Part shown: one piece after another, positions 24,073 through 38,284 of the stretch
Layout of the letters: each line of letters begins with the position of its first letter
Position numbering within the stretch: the first letter of the stretch is position 1
Notes under the pieces: model-generated
The model's database searches: none
Told to the model about the DNA's origin: nothing
Seen by the model: the letters and a program-made list of their open reading frames with translations, nothing else
DNA from: Epiperipatus broadwayi
Lineage: Eukaryota > Onychophora > Udeonychophora > Euonychophora > Peripatidae
Direction of reading: 5' to 3'
Assembly (NCBI GenBank): GCA_028023455.1
Contig: JAQFVV010006451.1
Location: forward strand, 1,041,501 to 1,105,500
Length of the DNA: 64,000 nucleotides
Position numbers and translations under genes: made by a program

Positions 24073-24307
24073 GACTTCAAGAAATATATATGTTGCTGGT
24101 GAAGTTAAACAAAAATATTTCACTAAACAGATTTTGGGACTAACTTCAAATATATGTGTTATATATGTGTGTGTTTCAAGAACTAAATCATGGTATTAAT
24201 CATAAACAGAAAGTTTTGATAATAAACCTTTTTCATTTGTTTTTACTTATTTTTGCTTTAATATTGGAATTGCACAATACTGTACGTATATAAAAAATAA
24301 TGTTTGT

Positions 24308-24390
24308 TAAGCGTTGGTGTCCTAATGGTTGGCACGGCTGCTTTACAAGCAGTGTCCCGGGTTCGCTTCCCGGCCGACGCTTTGACAAAT
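24308..24390 (+). mobile_element. tRNA-derived SINE, subfamily I, cloverleaf intact
   Basis: Bases 24311-24380 fold as a tRNA. The acceptor is GCGTTGG/CCGACGC. The anticodon arm is GCTGC-TTTACAA-GCAGT, which would read TAC (Val-like). The T-arm is CCGGG-TTCGCTT-CCCGG. An A-run follows. The flanks AAAAAATAATG..T before and AAAAAATAATGCTTACT after look like a target duplication, which favours a young SINE over a cellular tRNA gene. Confidence 0.8.
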
Positions 24391-25364
24391 AAAAAAAAAT
24401 AATGCTTACTATTCTATTTTCTTTAAAATTTGAAAAAGTAAAAAGAAAAACGTTGATATTTATTTTATTATTATTTTATATATATATTAAAACCGTTGCT
24501 TTTAAATTAAAAACTCTTTAATTCAAATTTTTAATATAGTACATTTTGAATATAAAATAACATTTTTTAATACTAAAATATATACACATTTACTTTTTAT
24601 TTTTTTTTTGCTTGATGAAATCTTTATGAATATTCTGTGAAAAAGGTGGCGAAAAGAAAACCTTCCTAATATTTAAATGTTTCTCTAATATTTTAATCTT
24701 GACTAAACATATTTAAAAACACTTCTACGATTTTAAAGATTTTAAATGTCGGGTATTGAATATTTTATTTTCCTTATTTTGTTGAGTTTTAAAATAGGCT
24801 AAAACATTTATTTTACATGTTCTTTTTTTTCATAAGGTACTATTTTTTAAAATTATTTTATATTTTTAATTTTCGTATTTTTGATACTACTATTAATATT
24901 AATTTATTATTAGATATGATAACAATGTAAATTATTAATTATTTTTCAAGTAGATATAATAAAAACGTCGAAAAATGACAGAAATACAAGAATTTGTAAT
25001 AAAAAACTTTATATTATTTTAAAAACTCAACAACTCTTTAAAAAATAAAAAATATAAAAACTTAAAAATATCATATTTGTTTGCTTTAATTGTATATATA
25101 ACAATAAACGTAGACGCATATAAAATAAAAAATAGACATTAAAAAGAGAAAATACCATATTTATATATTCCAGTATATATGATACATTTTTGTATGCTAA
25201 CTAGATAATAAAGTACTTTAAACAATATCAATGATAATTTAGCTTTCACATAATTACAACTTTAAAAAACAGTTTACATCTTAAGAAAGTATATATTACT
25301 TTGATCACAGTATGCATAAACACAGGTACAAGGGAACAAATATACAGAAGATAAGTATATAAAA
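24391..25364. other. AT-rich stretch without genes
   Basis: Nothing supported. Confidence 0.55.
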
Positions 25365-25814
<450 letters not shown>

Positions 25815-26637
25815 ACATATTAAATAAATATATGAATATGTAGTTGAATGAATGGATGGCTAAAAAGATAGATACTAAATAGATTAAGTACCTTAAGTAG
25901 GTAGATTGGTAGACAGATAAATAGATGGATATATGGATAAATAGATAGGTAGGTGATAGACAGCCATAAAATTTTCTAGGCATGCATTTAAATGTGTATA
26001 AGAACAAATAAGTGCTAAATCTGTTATTGCTTTTGTATTCCATGAATATAATTTGATATTCAACGTTGTCTGATGCAGATGGCTTCCACTGGATCTATGA
26101 TTAATAACAAACAAAATATTGAGTACATTGTCAATTAGTAGGGTGCTGAAAAGGTCGTCAGTTATATGTACTGAGATGGTATTTACAAACAGAAATTTTA
26201 GCTGAAATCCATCTCTTCTACATATACATATATATTTAAGTTGTAGCAAAGCATCTATTTGAGTTGCAGCAAAGCATCTATCTGAATAGTGAATGAGAAA
26301 TCCAATAATCAATTAAAAAACTTTGATGCAAAAATTCCAAAATCTTACATACTAAAAAATGTTACTATAGTATAAAAGCAAGTTGGAATAACTTTTACAC
26401 TGTGAAAAAATAAAAAGTAGGAAAAGTAAATAGCTCACAAAAAAATATCACCATCACTAATAATAAAACTAATGGAACAACAGGCTCAGAGCAAACATCA
26501 CCGATCACAGTAATATAGAAAAATGCTGGAAAATATTTATAAAAATGGTAAAGATGAAATTATACACAGCAACACATTTTTCAATACACAAAATATTCTA
26601 TAAAAATATGTCTTTATTATATTGGTGCTGATTTGGA
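25815..26637. other. Degenerate microsatellite flank and AT-rich DNA
   Basis: Decayed GATA-like units continue to about 25955. After that, nothing is supported. Confidence 0.5.
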
Positions 26638-26790
26638 GTGTGTTCACTGCCATTTTGAATTCTGAGGACCACTTAAGTCACTGCTGAAACATCCAAGCAA
26701 CAAATGAGATCAAATAATCCACATGAGGTTGCTTGGATCTGACAGGAGTGTTTTTGGATGGTCTTTAAAATTCAAAATTGTGGTGAATAC
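26638..26790. repeat. Short inverted-repeat element
   Basis: Arms 26638-26702 and 26728-26790 are imperfect reverse complements: CATTTTGAATTCTGAGGACC and AACATCCAAGCAAC pair with GTTGCTTGGATC and GGTCTTTAAAATTCAAAATTG. The spacer is about 25 bp. A partial direct match to the right arm (TTTTGGATGGTCTTTAGAT) appears near 28068-28086. Confidence 0.6.
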
Positions 26791-28924
26791 AGTATAAATA
26801 TTAAAAGCTTTTAACTTCTAAAATACAACTAATTTTACAATAATGATAGTGTAAATCACCAAAGTATGCAGGGAGGGAAAAGGATTTTTTCAATAATACA
26901 AATTATCATCCAAAAAATACAGAAAGTATGATCTAGCCAAGCTTATAATTTCGAAATATTAAAAGCTAATAACTTCTAAAATAAAATTTTTATTACAATA
27001 TATGCCCATAACCACATGAAATAAAATATTAATTTTACAATTAATAGGACTTTTTCTTATGAAAAAGAAACTGATATTTCATGCTTTCTTTGTTCCATGT
27101 AGTTAGTGGAGATGAGAAAAAATAGCATTGTTCATATTTGATCTGCTGTCATGGATATTAAATCTACATTTGATAATGTGAGGTACTTGTGGGCTCTTGA
27201 AATTTATACAAATGTATATATCTATTTACTTAATTCTTTATTTATTAACTTAGAAGTGACTTTTATCATCAACGAATGAACACAGAAACATGTTTAAAAA
27301 ATATTTACATATTTTAAGAAAGATTTGTTGATTATGTCAAATGTAAAACAGGTATTGGATTATAAATAAAATAAACATTAACCTTTTCACCATCAGTAGG
27401 CAGTGTTAGCATTTTTGAGAAATTTAATGAATAAATCTCTTTCATTTAGATTTTTTTATCCATTCACAACAAATAACATATGAAAAATTAAAGACACAAC
27501 ATTACTCACTTTGGTAAGAAAAAATCTGATTTATTAATTTTTATTAATTGTAAAATTAATATTCTTTAGTCTAGACAATTATTCTTTCGAGTAATGTTAA
27601 GATAATATGTGATTTATTATTAGTTGTAGAACTAATATGCTTCGACAGTTGATTCTACATTTATACAACATTTTCATTATTTCAACATGTAATAAAATTC
27701 ATATTTTAGAAACTTTTAACATTTCAGAATTATAAGCTTGGTTTGTTCAATTTTATGTTTATTGAACACATGATTTTTTAATTAATATATGTGTCCACTA
27801 TTTTTTTTCTTTACTTTTTCTGTTTAAGTATTTTAAATTTATATTGTAGAAATTATAAGCTTTTAGTATTTCAGAATTTTCATTACTCACATGTTTTATA
27901 TTTTGTATATTTTAATCACATGATTTGATCACACATAGTTGTACAAAATTTGCACTTTATTTTTTTAATTATTGATGTTAATTTTGATTTTGTAATGAAT
28001 GGTTATGTTGTGACAATGTGGGGATTATTCAGTGTTATTTATCACTTGGATTTGTGATCTATAGTTTTGGATGGTCTTTAGATTTAAAAATGGCCAAGAG
28101 AATACTCTAAATCAGTCCCATCATATCTTAATAATGCTGCTGTTTCAGATACAATCAACTCTACAGACTTCTCATAAATAAAGTAAAAGATTAAAAATAA
28201 GCATGAAGAAAAGTAGGTACAAATGCCACCATTTATTAAGGATTATAATACAAAAATGTATAGATTTCAGCAGCATCAGAACAAATAATAAAACTAAAAA
28301 ATCTAAAAATATGTTTTTGGTAAGCTAAATGATTATTGGAGTAAAATTTTTGAAAACAGTCTTTCCTCCAATCATAAGCCTTATAAAAAATTATGATCCA
28401 TCTGACAATCACTAATACTATCTCATCTTTTTATATTAAATTGCATCATTAAAACAATTAAATTCACAGCTTCTTTATCTACAATTTTCTTTATAAGATT
28501 GAAATACTTTTCAATGCAACATTGAAAAGAGGCAGAGAACATATTTAACCATTGGCATTTTAAAAAAGAAATATTATGTTATTAAAGATACAAAGCCATT
28601 TGTGCATGTTATATCATGCATGCTTCTCCTGATTTCATAAAAGAAAATATTACAGTAGATGTAGCTCAAATAATAAACATTTCAAGAAAACTTACTCTGA
28701 ATACACAATTTAAAATTCCCACAAACTCTTGGAAGATCATATTAAAAATGAAGTAGGATCATTTGCCAGATAAACTTCATTGTATTTTTATGTGTTGTAT
28801 TCCTAACCCTGTATATATTAAAGATTGCTAACCCATATATTTCATATATTCCACAGTTGGTCATATAACCTCTCAAACATCACATGATCACCATTCATTA
28901 TGCTTACCTAAACTATTTTTCACA
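26791..28924. other. AT-rich stretch without genes
   Basis: No gene supported. The short phrase ATATTAAAAGCT/AACTTCTAAAATA occurs twice (about 26808 and 26956). Confidence 0.5.
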
Positions 28925-29033
28925 GAAGCAAAACTCTCTATACAATAGCACCCGTCAGTGCACAAACCTTCCTGCATCCATTGATTACTCTGGATTGCAC
29001 TGAGTGGTGCTACTGTGTAGAGAGTTTTCCCTC
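28925..29033. repeat. Fold-back family R2, copy d (minimal hairpin)
   Basis: AAAACTCTCTATACAATAGC at the left pairs with GGTGCTACTGTGTAGAGAG at the right. Inside are GCATCCATTGATTACTCTGG and TGCACTGAGTGG. Only the terminal repeats remain. Confidence 0.65.
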
Positions 29034-29229
29034 TGTGTGTCATATAACCTCTTAATGCTCTTCTGGAAATTGTAATAGTTGTGGCAAAATTATTTCATAA
29101 ATTAACAGTCTAAAAAACAGACTGTCTACTATAAATATAAATAAGCATATTTGCATTCAATCAAAAACATTTAATCTGAATTTAATAAAATACAAACTAA
29201 TCAAGCATATAGCTCTAATAATATTTTGA

Positions 29230-30150
29230 CAGTTACAACACCTGAAGCTAGAAATTTTGAGAATCATCCTAAAAATTTACTTAATGATATTCATTCTCAG
29301 CTGAACTTGGTCTGTATTAAAGTCAGTTCTATCCTTCAATCAAAATGCCAAATATATTAAAAATTTTCCAAAACCTAAAAATAAAATCTACTTATAAGAC
29401 ACTTAATAAAATTATGTCCTTAATTTATGAAAATAGTAAGAAAAGAAAACTATGTGATTCTAATATCAAACATGTCAAAAAAAGTGTTGTTTCAACATTT
29501 CATAAATATAATATGCCAGACATCAAAGTTGTCACAACAAATATATATGGCTTAAACTCAAATAATAGAATTTCACAGCTAAAATAATTTTTAGATAACC
29601 ATCATGTTGATATCCTTATTATTACAAAAACAATAATTTCTTTGTCAACCAAACTGATTATTTTTAATACTCAAAACCAGTGGTAATCAACCTGGTCCCT
29701 ACCATCCACTAGTGGGCATTCCAGCCTTCATGGTGGGTGATAGGGGTTTTGTCCAACACTGAAGCACTTTCTTTTTAAAAAAATTTAATTGACTTTTTAA
29801 AAAAAAATTATAGAGATTAATTCTGTCAAACTTAGCAAAAGACTAACATAAAGTATTTGGTAAGTAATTACTATTATATGCTTTAGCTTGCTGTAACTCT
29901 GCCTTATAAATTTTATAAAGTAAAGTTACTTCTCTATTATATAAATTGCCATTACTGTGGAACCAGTGGGCAAATAGAAAATTTTACTACTAACAGAGAT
30001 ACAAAAGTGGGTGGTAGGTATAAAACGGTTGACTACCCCTGCTCTAAACAGTAAGTAAATATTTTTATATAAGGCCAATATCAGTCCAGCACAAGATATA
30101 GGAATCTTAATAAGTATGCAATTTTCCTTTAATAAGATTAAACATTACAT
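29230..30150 (+). pseudogene. LINE ORF2 apurinic-type endonuclease fragment, split by a hAT MITE
   Basis: The frame at 29345-29587 ends in IKVVTTNIYGLNSNNRISQL, the start of an APE-type LINE endonuclease (consensus N-x-x-G-L-x-S..R..Q-L). Past an in-frame stop it continues FLDNHHVDILIITKT, up to IIFNTQN at the left edge of a hAT element (29678). Beyond that insertion (30042 on) the same frame resumes with YKANISPAQDIGILISMQ (about 30077-30130). RT domains are absent. Sequence upstream of 29345 may be the end of an ORF1. The class could be Jockey- or L1/CR1-like. Confidence 0.65.
29678..30041. mobile_element. hAT-type MITE, 364 bp
   Basis: The left end is CAGTGGTAATCAACCTGG. The right end, in reverse complement, is CAGGGGTAGTCAACCG. 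Both match the hAT CAG..GG..TCAACC terminus. An 8-bp target duplication flanks it: CTCAAAAC (29670-29677) and CTCTAAAC (30042-30049), one mismatch. No transposase, so it depends on an autonomous hAT. Confidence 0.9.
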
Positions 30151-30232
30151 TAAACATTATATATATATATATCAATTGTAACCTTTAAACATTACATTAA
30201 ACATTATATATATATATATCAATTGTAACCTT
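30139..30232. repeat. Two tandem 47-bp units
   Basis: The unit TAAACATTACATTAAACATT..(TA)n..CAATTGTAACCTT is repeated exactly twice. Confidence 0.9.
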
Positions 30233-33200
30233 CTCACTGGTCTAACTGGACATAACGAATCATGCCACACATTTTAGTGACTAAATTCTTCTATGCAACC
30301 TATCATACTCTCATTATCAAGACTATAAGCATAAAAAAACAAAAAGGTTGAACTAACGAAAAGATTCCTGTATTGAATGAAACTATAGATCTTAAGAAGA
30401 TCACAAGGTGATTAATAAAGATAATAACTTCTGGTCAAACCAGCTTTGAAATCCACAAAAACAGATTGTGATGAATTAAATTTGATATCCAGCAAACTAA
30501 TAAATAACTAATAATTATATCTCTGGAATGATTATGAAATTAAACTTATAAATGAAATGATAAGTAAATTATGATATAGATGACTAAATAGATGATGAAA
30601 ATAAGTACTAATTAAATAGTAGAATGAAATGAGTCTAAGAATGAAGAGAAAAGAAGGAAGATGTATGAGAATAATGAATGAATAAGATGATGATAGAATA
30701 AGAGTTAATGAATAGTTAAGATGATAAAAGAATAAAAGTTAATGTATGATTAATTAATTATGATAATGAATTAATGTCAAATGAGAATGAATAAATAAAA
30801 GAACGATCAAGATGAAATTGAAGAACAATGTTAATGATGGAGACTGAAATCTTAATATATAAACTAATATGGTATTAAATGGTAAAAAGATAAGCTAAAT
30901 AAAAATAGGGCTTTCAAGCTTGACACAACCAGAATATTTATCATGAAGTTAAAACAAACTATACATTTTATGACAAAAGAAGTAATTTACATTTTAAAAT
31001 TTGGTTGACTTTCATAAAACAGTGAAAGTAATCTATTTCAAGTCCAACTATAATAATTAACTAGATATAAAATTTCTTACAAATTTAAATTTTACCTTGA
31101 AATTTAACTTCTTCTTCTCAGGGTTCAAACACTCAAAATCATTATACAAAATATACTTGGGTCAGTGAGAGGGATTTTACCACTACCCGAATAGAATGCA
31201 CAAAACAGCTCTCAATATAAACTCAAATTAAGAACTATATTTAGCAGTTACACATAAACTTTATGAACTCAATAACTCTTATAACTTTAATATTTACAAA
31301 ATAGGAATAACTTTTTAATAAATAAACATAATAACTTACCAAATTCCTTTTCTCAAATAATTATAAACCATGTGATCAAGATCAGTGAATGATAGCTCTG
31401 CAGGTTCAACTACCAATTAAATCAATATTATGTTTATCTTTTAATCTATTACTTAAAATAATCTGTACTCTAAGTTATTAACATTTTGATTATTGTGTGA
31501 TGATGCATTAGATGTACTAATAAATTATAAGGCTAAACAAAATTATTATGATATAGCATAATATAGTTAATAGTGCTATATTGGTTGATGATGATTTCAA
31601 TTTATAATCTTTTGATAGGTCAATAGCAATAACAATAATAGTGTATATATGGTGATTAGCAATAAGACTACAGACAACTAAATAAATTTTTAAACACAAC
31701 AAACTTTATTTACAATATTTACAAATTTTAATTCAAAGACATGGCATGAAATAAAACCAATATATTAAATTAAACTCAGGGATGGGAAAAATACTTGATA
31801 TACCATTGATCATACTGTAATCAATATAACTAACTTATACCACGATTATTAGAATATCACTTATTACTGTTTAGACTATTTTAAAGAATAAGATAATGAA
31901 ACCTTATTGAAACTGAACTAGCACTTAAATTACAAAAACAACACCTTATGGTATGCACAAATTTTTAATTTAGAATTCAAAAATTATAAAGTATTGCATT
32001 ATACTGAAGCCATTTCTTTAATCATAATATGATAAGAACAATTATCATATTCTGCACAATTAATAACTGATTAAAATTTGAGATGAATAGGTTTGGTGTA
32101 TTAAAGAACAAACATCAAAAGTCAAATACACACAAGTCACTAAAACATTATCTATATCCACAACCTAATTATTGAATACTTAACTGATCTTACCAATCCA
32201 TTGTCAAATTATTATTCGATGAAGATGAATCCACACTGCTCACATGCATTTCTTGCTCTTACATCTATAAGTTCTACAATTACAAGTAGATTTTGGGTTT
32301 GGTCTGTCTATAACTGATGGTGATGCTACAACTTCATAAAGCACTATTATAATTAGGCAAACACTATAGCTTGATCAGTGTTTCTAAATCTAACATTATT
32401 TTATCCTTGCCATATGATTTTGAACTACTATACTTCACCATACATGGTGGGAAAACTAACTCTATATCATCATGAGGGATTTAACACTAAAAGGGAGGCT
32501 CTATAAAACAACATGACAGTTGTATGATAATATGGCTAATTCTACTACCTCTCTATGGGTATACACATGTGGGTTTTCCTCATCATGGAAAATAGAATTC
32601 AAACAATAGATATCCTTGTTTGGGATTAATTATGCTAACCACTCATTAATTCTTATTACTCAGCCTCTACCAAAATATCCTCTCGTGGAATCAGCAATAG
32701 GTGATCCTCCATCAGCCCATGCTCAATATTAATATTAATCTATTGGATGACATTTTATTGGCACATCCTATCAGCTAAAAACTGTCACAAATCATTCTCA
32801 ATATTATAGCAGGTAAAACAACACTAACAATAACAGTGGAGATATACATATTTCATTTCACAATGCAGAACCATTAATGTATCAATAGACAAACCAAAAA
32901 TATATATGTCAAATGATCATTAATTATTTTAAAATGACAACTACACTTTTGTTAGAGAGAGCACAACATATTTAAGCAATAAAGACCAACCTGCATTTCT
33001 ATGCAAAGTGGACAAATTCATTCCTATGTAAAATTAAAAAATTAAAAAGGTTTAGATCCATTTTTCTTTTATATAAGAAAATAATTGGGTCTTTAGTATA
33101 TCTTTGACAAAATATTTGTTTGTTCATGTTTAATAAAGTATTAAAATCTGTTAAAAAAATACGACAAATAAATCTCTTTTTCTCTCTGTTTAGATGAACA

Positions 33201-36200
33201 ATATATAATATTATGATTTTCCTTAACTAAAAAAATAAAAATACATGGAATAGATGTATATATTTTAAACATTTTTTTCTCTCTTTAACCCAATATATTT
33301 CATACCACAATAAAACATATATATATTTAAAAACAAAATTCCCAAATAACACATGACGTAAGTATTAGAAACTAACACAACAATAATAAAAAATAAAAGA
33401 ACATGTTCTTCCATTAAATTTTATACTATTCGTCCATGTTATTTCAATCTTGTGTGTTAAAATGATAAGAACTGATATTATGATGAGCAAACATTCCAGA
33501 TAATGCATATATATTTTATTATCCTGTTTGATGCTAATATAACTGGGCAATATTCAAAGGTCTTCAAGTGTATCATAATTAAAATCAGTTTATCCATTTT
33601 TCTCTAGATAATTTTCCTTAATAACTTCATAGGTTATTATAATCTTCAAAACAAACTTTTTTAAATACATTTATTGACTTGTTTGGTATTATATAGTGAG
33701 ACAAGGTTTAAACGTTTCAAGTGGGGTATAACTAAAATCACTTTATTTACGTTTTAATCCAGATGATTTTCCCTGAAAATGACTTTATAATTTTATTGCA
33801 ATTAATATCTTTAACTTGTTCTTTTTTCTTAAAAAATAATAATTTATGGATTCTGTTCTTTCATTCGTGGTAGTATTTGTAACACTTTTAAGTAATTGGG
33901 ACATTTATCAGACATTTTTTTAAAATCTTATTTATACGCATTGCACTGTAAAATTTTTAAAAGTAAAAATTTATTTTATTATATTTCCCTTGACAAAGTA
34001 ATAATTGTTTAGCACTATTAAAAGGAATTTATCCAATTACAAGTATGATATCCTGAGCATTTTTAATGAATCTGTAATCGTTTATTTCTATCATTACACA
34101 AGTTCGCGCTAGGAAAAATCAGTAGATGAGGGTTTATTTTTTAAGAAAGAATTGAGAATAAAATCACTTACAATTATCTTTTAACTTTATTAAAAGTATA
34201 TGATATAAAATAACTTTTAATTTATTTATAATGTCTTCTGATATTTTTCTTTAAAATTGTTTTGAATTATTTTTTTGAAATTATGATTTTCAAACGAACA
34301 TATGTTCTGCTTTATGTTTAATAGTGGTGCGAAAGACAAACATGATCAACTCTTTATTTTAACTGCCAATAATTTGTGCATCATTTTTAAAGAAGATATT
34401 TTAAAAATATGAATAAAATAAAAGCAAAAGCTTACTTTTTCTTGAATTTTTCTGGGTTTGAATCAATATTTATGGGAGTCAGTTATCATGCACAGGGTTT
34501 TCATTTTCTTTCCAGCATAACTTTTAAGAACTATCAATCGATGAAAAAGTGGTTTAAATTGATAGCAAGGCTTTTAGATTTTTATTCAATGTTTTTAGAT
34601 AACAATATACTATAATCCTTATTCAATTAAGTTCCAATTTTTTTTGATTTTTAGCTTTTTGCCTCCTTATTTTAGAAGATCAGAATTGATGTCTGCTGTT
34701 GTTTAGTTCTTTTTTCTTAATCCACCCCCTACAACTTTGTTTAGATAATATATAGCTTTTATTACAATGCACTGTGGTGCTAAATTGACCAATAATCTTA
34801 GTGTGAATATATTAACATTACCCCCTCTGGATTTACTTTTAATAACTACTCATAATATTCAAAATCGTTTTGGATTCACTACAAAAAAAAATATGCTTAA
34901 GTAATTGACTACAACCATTTATTTTACAAGATTTAATAAATTTAATTTATTTGTTTATTTATTTTAATTGCTATTCAACAATAATAAAATAGCAATATAT
35001 TTATCTCCCAATTAATAACAATATTTTTAAATTATTATTTTATCCCTAATTTCAAACCTACACTGGGTTTGAAATCTCATCTCCACTCAAGCAATTTCCT
35101 AGTGGATCCAAAACTGTCTTTATTTTAAAGCCACTTATTAAGATTTTTATGCTAGATATATTATGATTTAAAATTTTGGATTATTTAATACAGGGATGTA
35201 AATAAAAGGTCACAATATATATATATATATAATCTTTTTTTCATCACCAAAGAACTTCTTTAGATGAATATTTACATCTCAAAAAAGAAAAGACGTCATG
35301 AATACTATTTTTATTGTCCAGAAATGTGCATGATAACTTTAACTGCTCTTATAATGAGATATCATCTATTTTGAAAATAATCAATTAGCTCTCCTACCTT
35401 TACTTTCTTTTACTCTTCAAATGTTGTGTTGTTTATTGGGGACAAGGATCTTACCTCATCCATCTCATTTTGTATGCCTTACCAATCTCAGAACTTCAAT
35501 TATTTTGTTTAATGTCTCATTTTCTGATCATACATCTATAACTCTTATACAAAGCATATTCAAAAATAAAGTGCAAGTCTGTAAATTTACACTTAAGCAT
35601 CAGTTTTCCGGTGAGTTTAAATTAAGCATTGATGATATTTACAATATAATAATTACCTGTAATTATTTTTATCAATTGTAGAAACTCTCTTAGGTTGAAG
35701 ACTTTTAAACGTTGTGTTCTACTCAATTAGCAGATTCTAAATAATCCTATAAGACAATAAATTGATGACACTAATTCAATTTCAAAGGACTATATAATTT
35801 AATAATGCAAAACTCTTATCTGTAAATACAAAATGAAGCAAATCATCTTACTTCTCATTATAATCAGAATGTTATGGCATTTAAGTTTAGATAAATAATC
35901 CAGACTTTTTATACTATAAATATAATGAGAACAATATTATATAATTAAATTACTAATGAAAATTCCATACAAGATTGATAATGCTGTTAATTCACATTAT
36001 TCAGTCCATATACGTCATACATATGGGGTTTTTAGTGCAATAGTAGTGTACTCGTTTCCATACTTTATGACCTGGATTTGAATTAATTAGCTCTGTAAAA
36101 TTTCACCATTTTTCTTATGTTTTAATCAGGTTCGAAATTTTTCAGATAGCTAGCCCTTAATCAATAAAATTAACCATTCTGTATTGGTTGGTAAAATGGT

Positions 36201-36321
36201 ATTTAGCAATACTTATTTAAAATTACTCCAACTCTCACCATTCAGCATTTGAAAAACTTGGGTGTATATCAGTCTCCTTTATTGGTTCGCTATGAGAGAT
36301 TCTTGATGAGAGACCTGTGCT
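30233..36321. other. Six-kilobase AT-rich gene desert
   Basis: I find no gene, SINE or transposon signature. Short frames here (for example 34409-34615 and 35421-35681) lack recognisable domains, conserved neighbours or splice context. Short (TA)n runs occur near 33319 and 35216-35231. Confidence 0.5.
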
Positions 36322-36330
36322 CTACAGTGA

Positions 36331-36434
36331 GCTATTTTTTTTCCATATGTCATAGCATCGGCCGGGATGCGAACTAGCAACAACCGTCTTCAACCAACTG
36401 TTTGCTTGCAAGGCGTCTCGGCTAACAACGCTTG
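36331..36434 (-). mobile_element. tRNA-derived SINE, subfamily II, with target duplication
   Basis: ATATGTCATAGCATCGGCCG at the 3' end and CGGCTAACAACGCTTGA at the 5' end (minus strand). CTACAGTGA flanks it at 36322-36330 and 36435-36443. The middle is rearranged relative to the other copies. Confidence 0.75.
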
Positions 36435-36443
36435 ACTACAGTG

Positions 36444-37440
36444 AAAAACTATTTATCTTGTTTTATATAAATTAAAATCTGAATGTAGATAATATTACCT
36501 AAATATATATAAACAATAACCCGAACTTTACTTGCAGACATTTTAGAAATATTTTAATTTCATATTATTTTATTCTTTATTATATCTATTTTTTTTAAAA
36601 AAAAAAAATACAGATAAACATTTATTTTTAATAAAAATATTTAAAAAAAAAATCATTTGACTCAAATTTCATTTTTAAATAATGCTATGGATAATGTAAT
36701 TAAATGAATTTTAATATAACTAATATTCAGTTTTAAAAATGCTAGACAGACAATTTATTAATATATTACTTGTTAAATGAGAATTGCATAGTTGAGCAAT
36801 TAATTTAGCTACCTGCTATATCCATTATCTGATATTCAAGGGTAGATAAATCGAAGAATTTGATGAGTAAAGGAGTGCGGTTTTTTTCAAGTTTAATTTT
36901 TTCCCTCAGTTAATCAACCCACAGCTAAGCAAATAATAATTGTTAAATAAATATTTAATTATATTAGCTGGAAAGTAATAATCCCATATAATATGAGTAG
37001 ATCACATGACCCTTTATAATTGACTAAATAGTAAAATGTACTTTCTGGAGTGAACTTAGCAATTTAAATGCACAACTTATTCATCATCATCTATTCATTA
37101 CTATAGCTTGCATTGGATGGCACTACTACATAAAAACATTGCTACTACTATAATATGAATAAAATAAATGGCTGTTCACACAAAAATTATAAAATAAATA
37201 GATTATAATATAATGTGATACATACACTTATGCCACTAGGCTTACAGTTTGCTTTTTTAATTAATAAATATTATAATATAATTCAAAGAAGATATGATAC
37301 TAATTTGTATACACTTACTAATAAACCTTATAAATATTGAAGATACTAAATGTTTGGAAACCACTAATCATTGTTCTTAGAAAAAAGTGAAGAAATCAGG
37401 GCGAACCTCATAGATGAGTATAAGAAATTACTACAGACTG
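36444..37440. other. AT-rich stretch without genes
   Basis: Nothing supported. An A-run crosses about 36594-36610. Confidence 0.5.
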
Positions 37441-37640
37441 TTTCCTTTGGCATGATGGCACCGTAGGTTAGAGTGTTACCTTAAAATTCAAAAATTAAGC
37501 ATCTAAGGACCCAGGTTCGAATCCCATGCTAGTACTGTCACTGGTCAGGACAGCAACATCTGGAGAGAAGGGGAGACTAATATCTCTTGAAACATTGCAT
37601 ATATACTAACCTGTTTGATGTGCTATTACTAACAGTTGAA
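37441..37640 (+). mobile_element. Second SINE family (different tRNA head)
   Basis: An A-box-like TGGCACCGTAGGTTAGAG (37456 on) and a canonical B-box GGTTCGAATCC (37514-37524) mark a tRNA-derived head. An unrelated body with CTGGTCAGGACAGCAACATC and GATATTAGTCTCCCC in complement follows. This family has only one copy in the window. The 3' end is an estimate, and no target duplication was identified. Confidence 0.6.
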
Positions 37641-38183
37641 TGTATTTGGAATATTTAAATAAAGTTACATTTTTCTATAGACATTCAATACATATATTAT
37701 TAGATGATGTAAATAATCCAATATAAAAATACAACTAGAACACCATCATTACAAACCTTCAGGAAAACACTAAATCTTTACCTATTACAATCTTAAAGCA
37801 CTAGTCTCTTTATCAAATTAAGAGTATTTTTAAAATGATATTTTGCATATACTATCTTCTGGTAATCACAAAACATCAGTATTCACGTTAAACTAAATAA
37901 TATTTGTGTTTACTAACACCAGTTCTAGAGTTAATATATGGAAATAATAATTTTACAGGTATTGTTAGTTGAATAAAGAGGGTACTTCTCTATGATTATC
38001 AGCAGTTGGAGATTTTATCACTTCAATATTTACAGTCAACTTGCTATGATGTATTGGCTATTTTATTTAATTAGACCATATACTAAAATGGCAACATGTC
38101 ACTGTTATTACATTTATGTTTTTTTTAATTAATAGTCAAGTTGTTTATGTACACAGTTTTTACATATTGAAATAAATATTTTT
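37641..38183. other. AT-rich stretch without genes
   Basis: Nothing supported. Confidence 0.5.
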
Positions 38184-38284
38184 TTTTAAGTGTCATAGTA
38201 TCGGCCAAGATGCGAACCCGCAACCTGGGCAACTGCCTGCAAGTGCAAGGCAGTCACGCTGACCTCTCGACCACCAATGCAAGA
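38184..38284 (-). mobile_element. tRNA-derived SINE, subfamily II
   Basis: AAGTGTCATAGTATCGGCCA to CTCTCGACCACCAATGCAAG on the minus strand. The central GCAACTGCCTGCAAGTGCAA resembles the copy at 14183. Flanks are T-rich, so a target duplication is ambiguous. Confidence 0.8.

Noticed and set aside
34409-35681. Small plus-strand frames at 34409 and 35421
   Set aside because: No recognisable domain, splice context or conserved neighbour. Such lengths occur by chance in sequence this size.
36020-36085. tRNA-like stretch ending GGATTTGAATTAA
   Set aside because: The B-box is poor and no cloverleaf forms.
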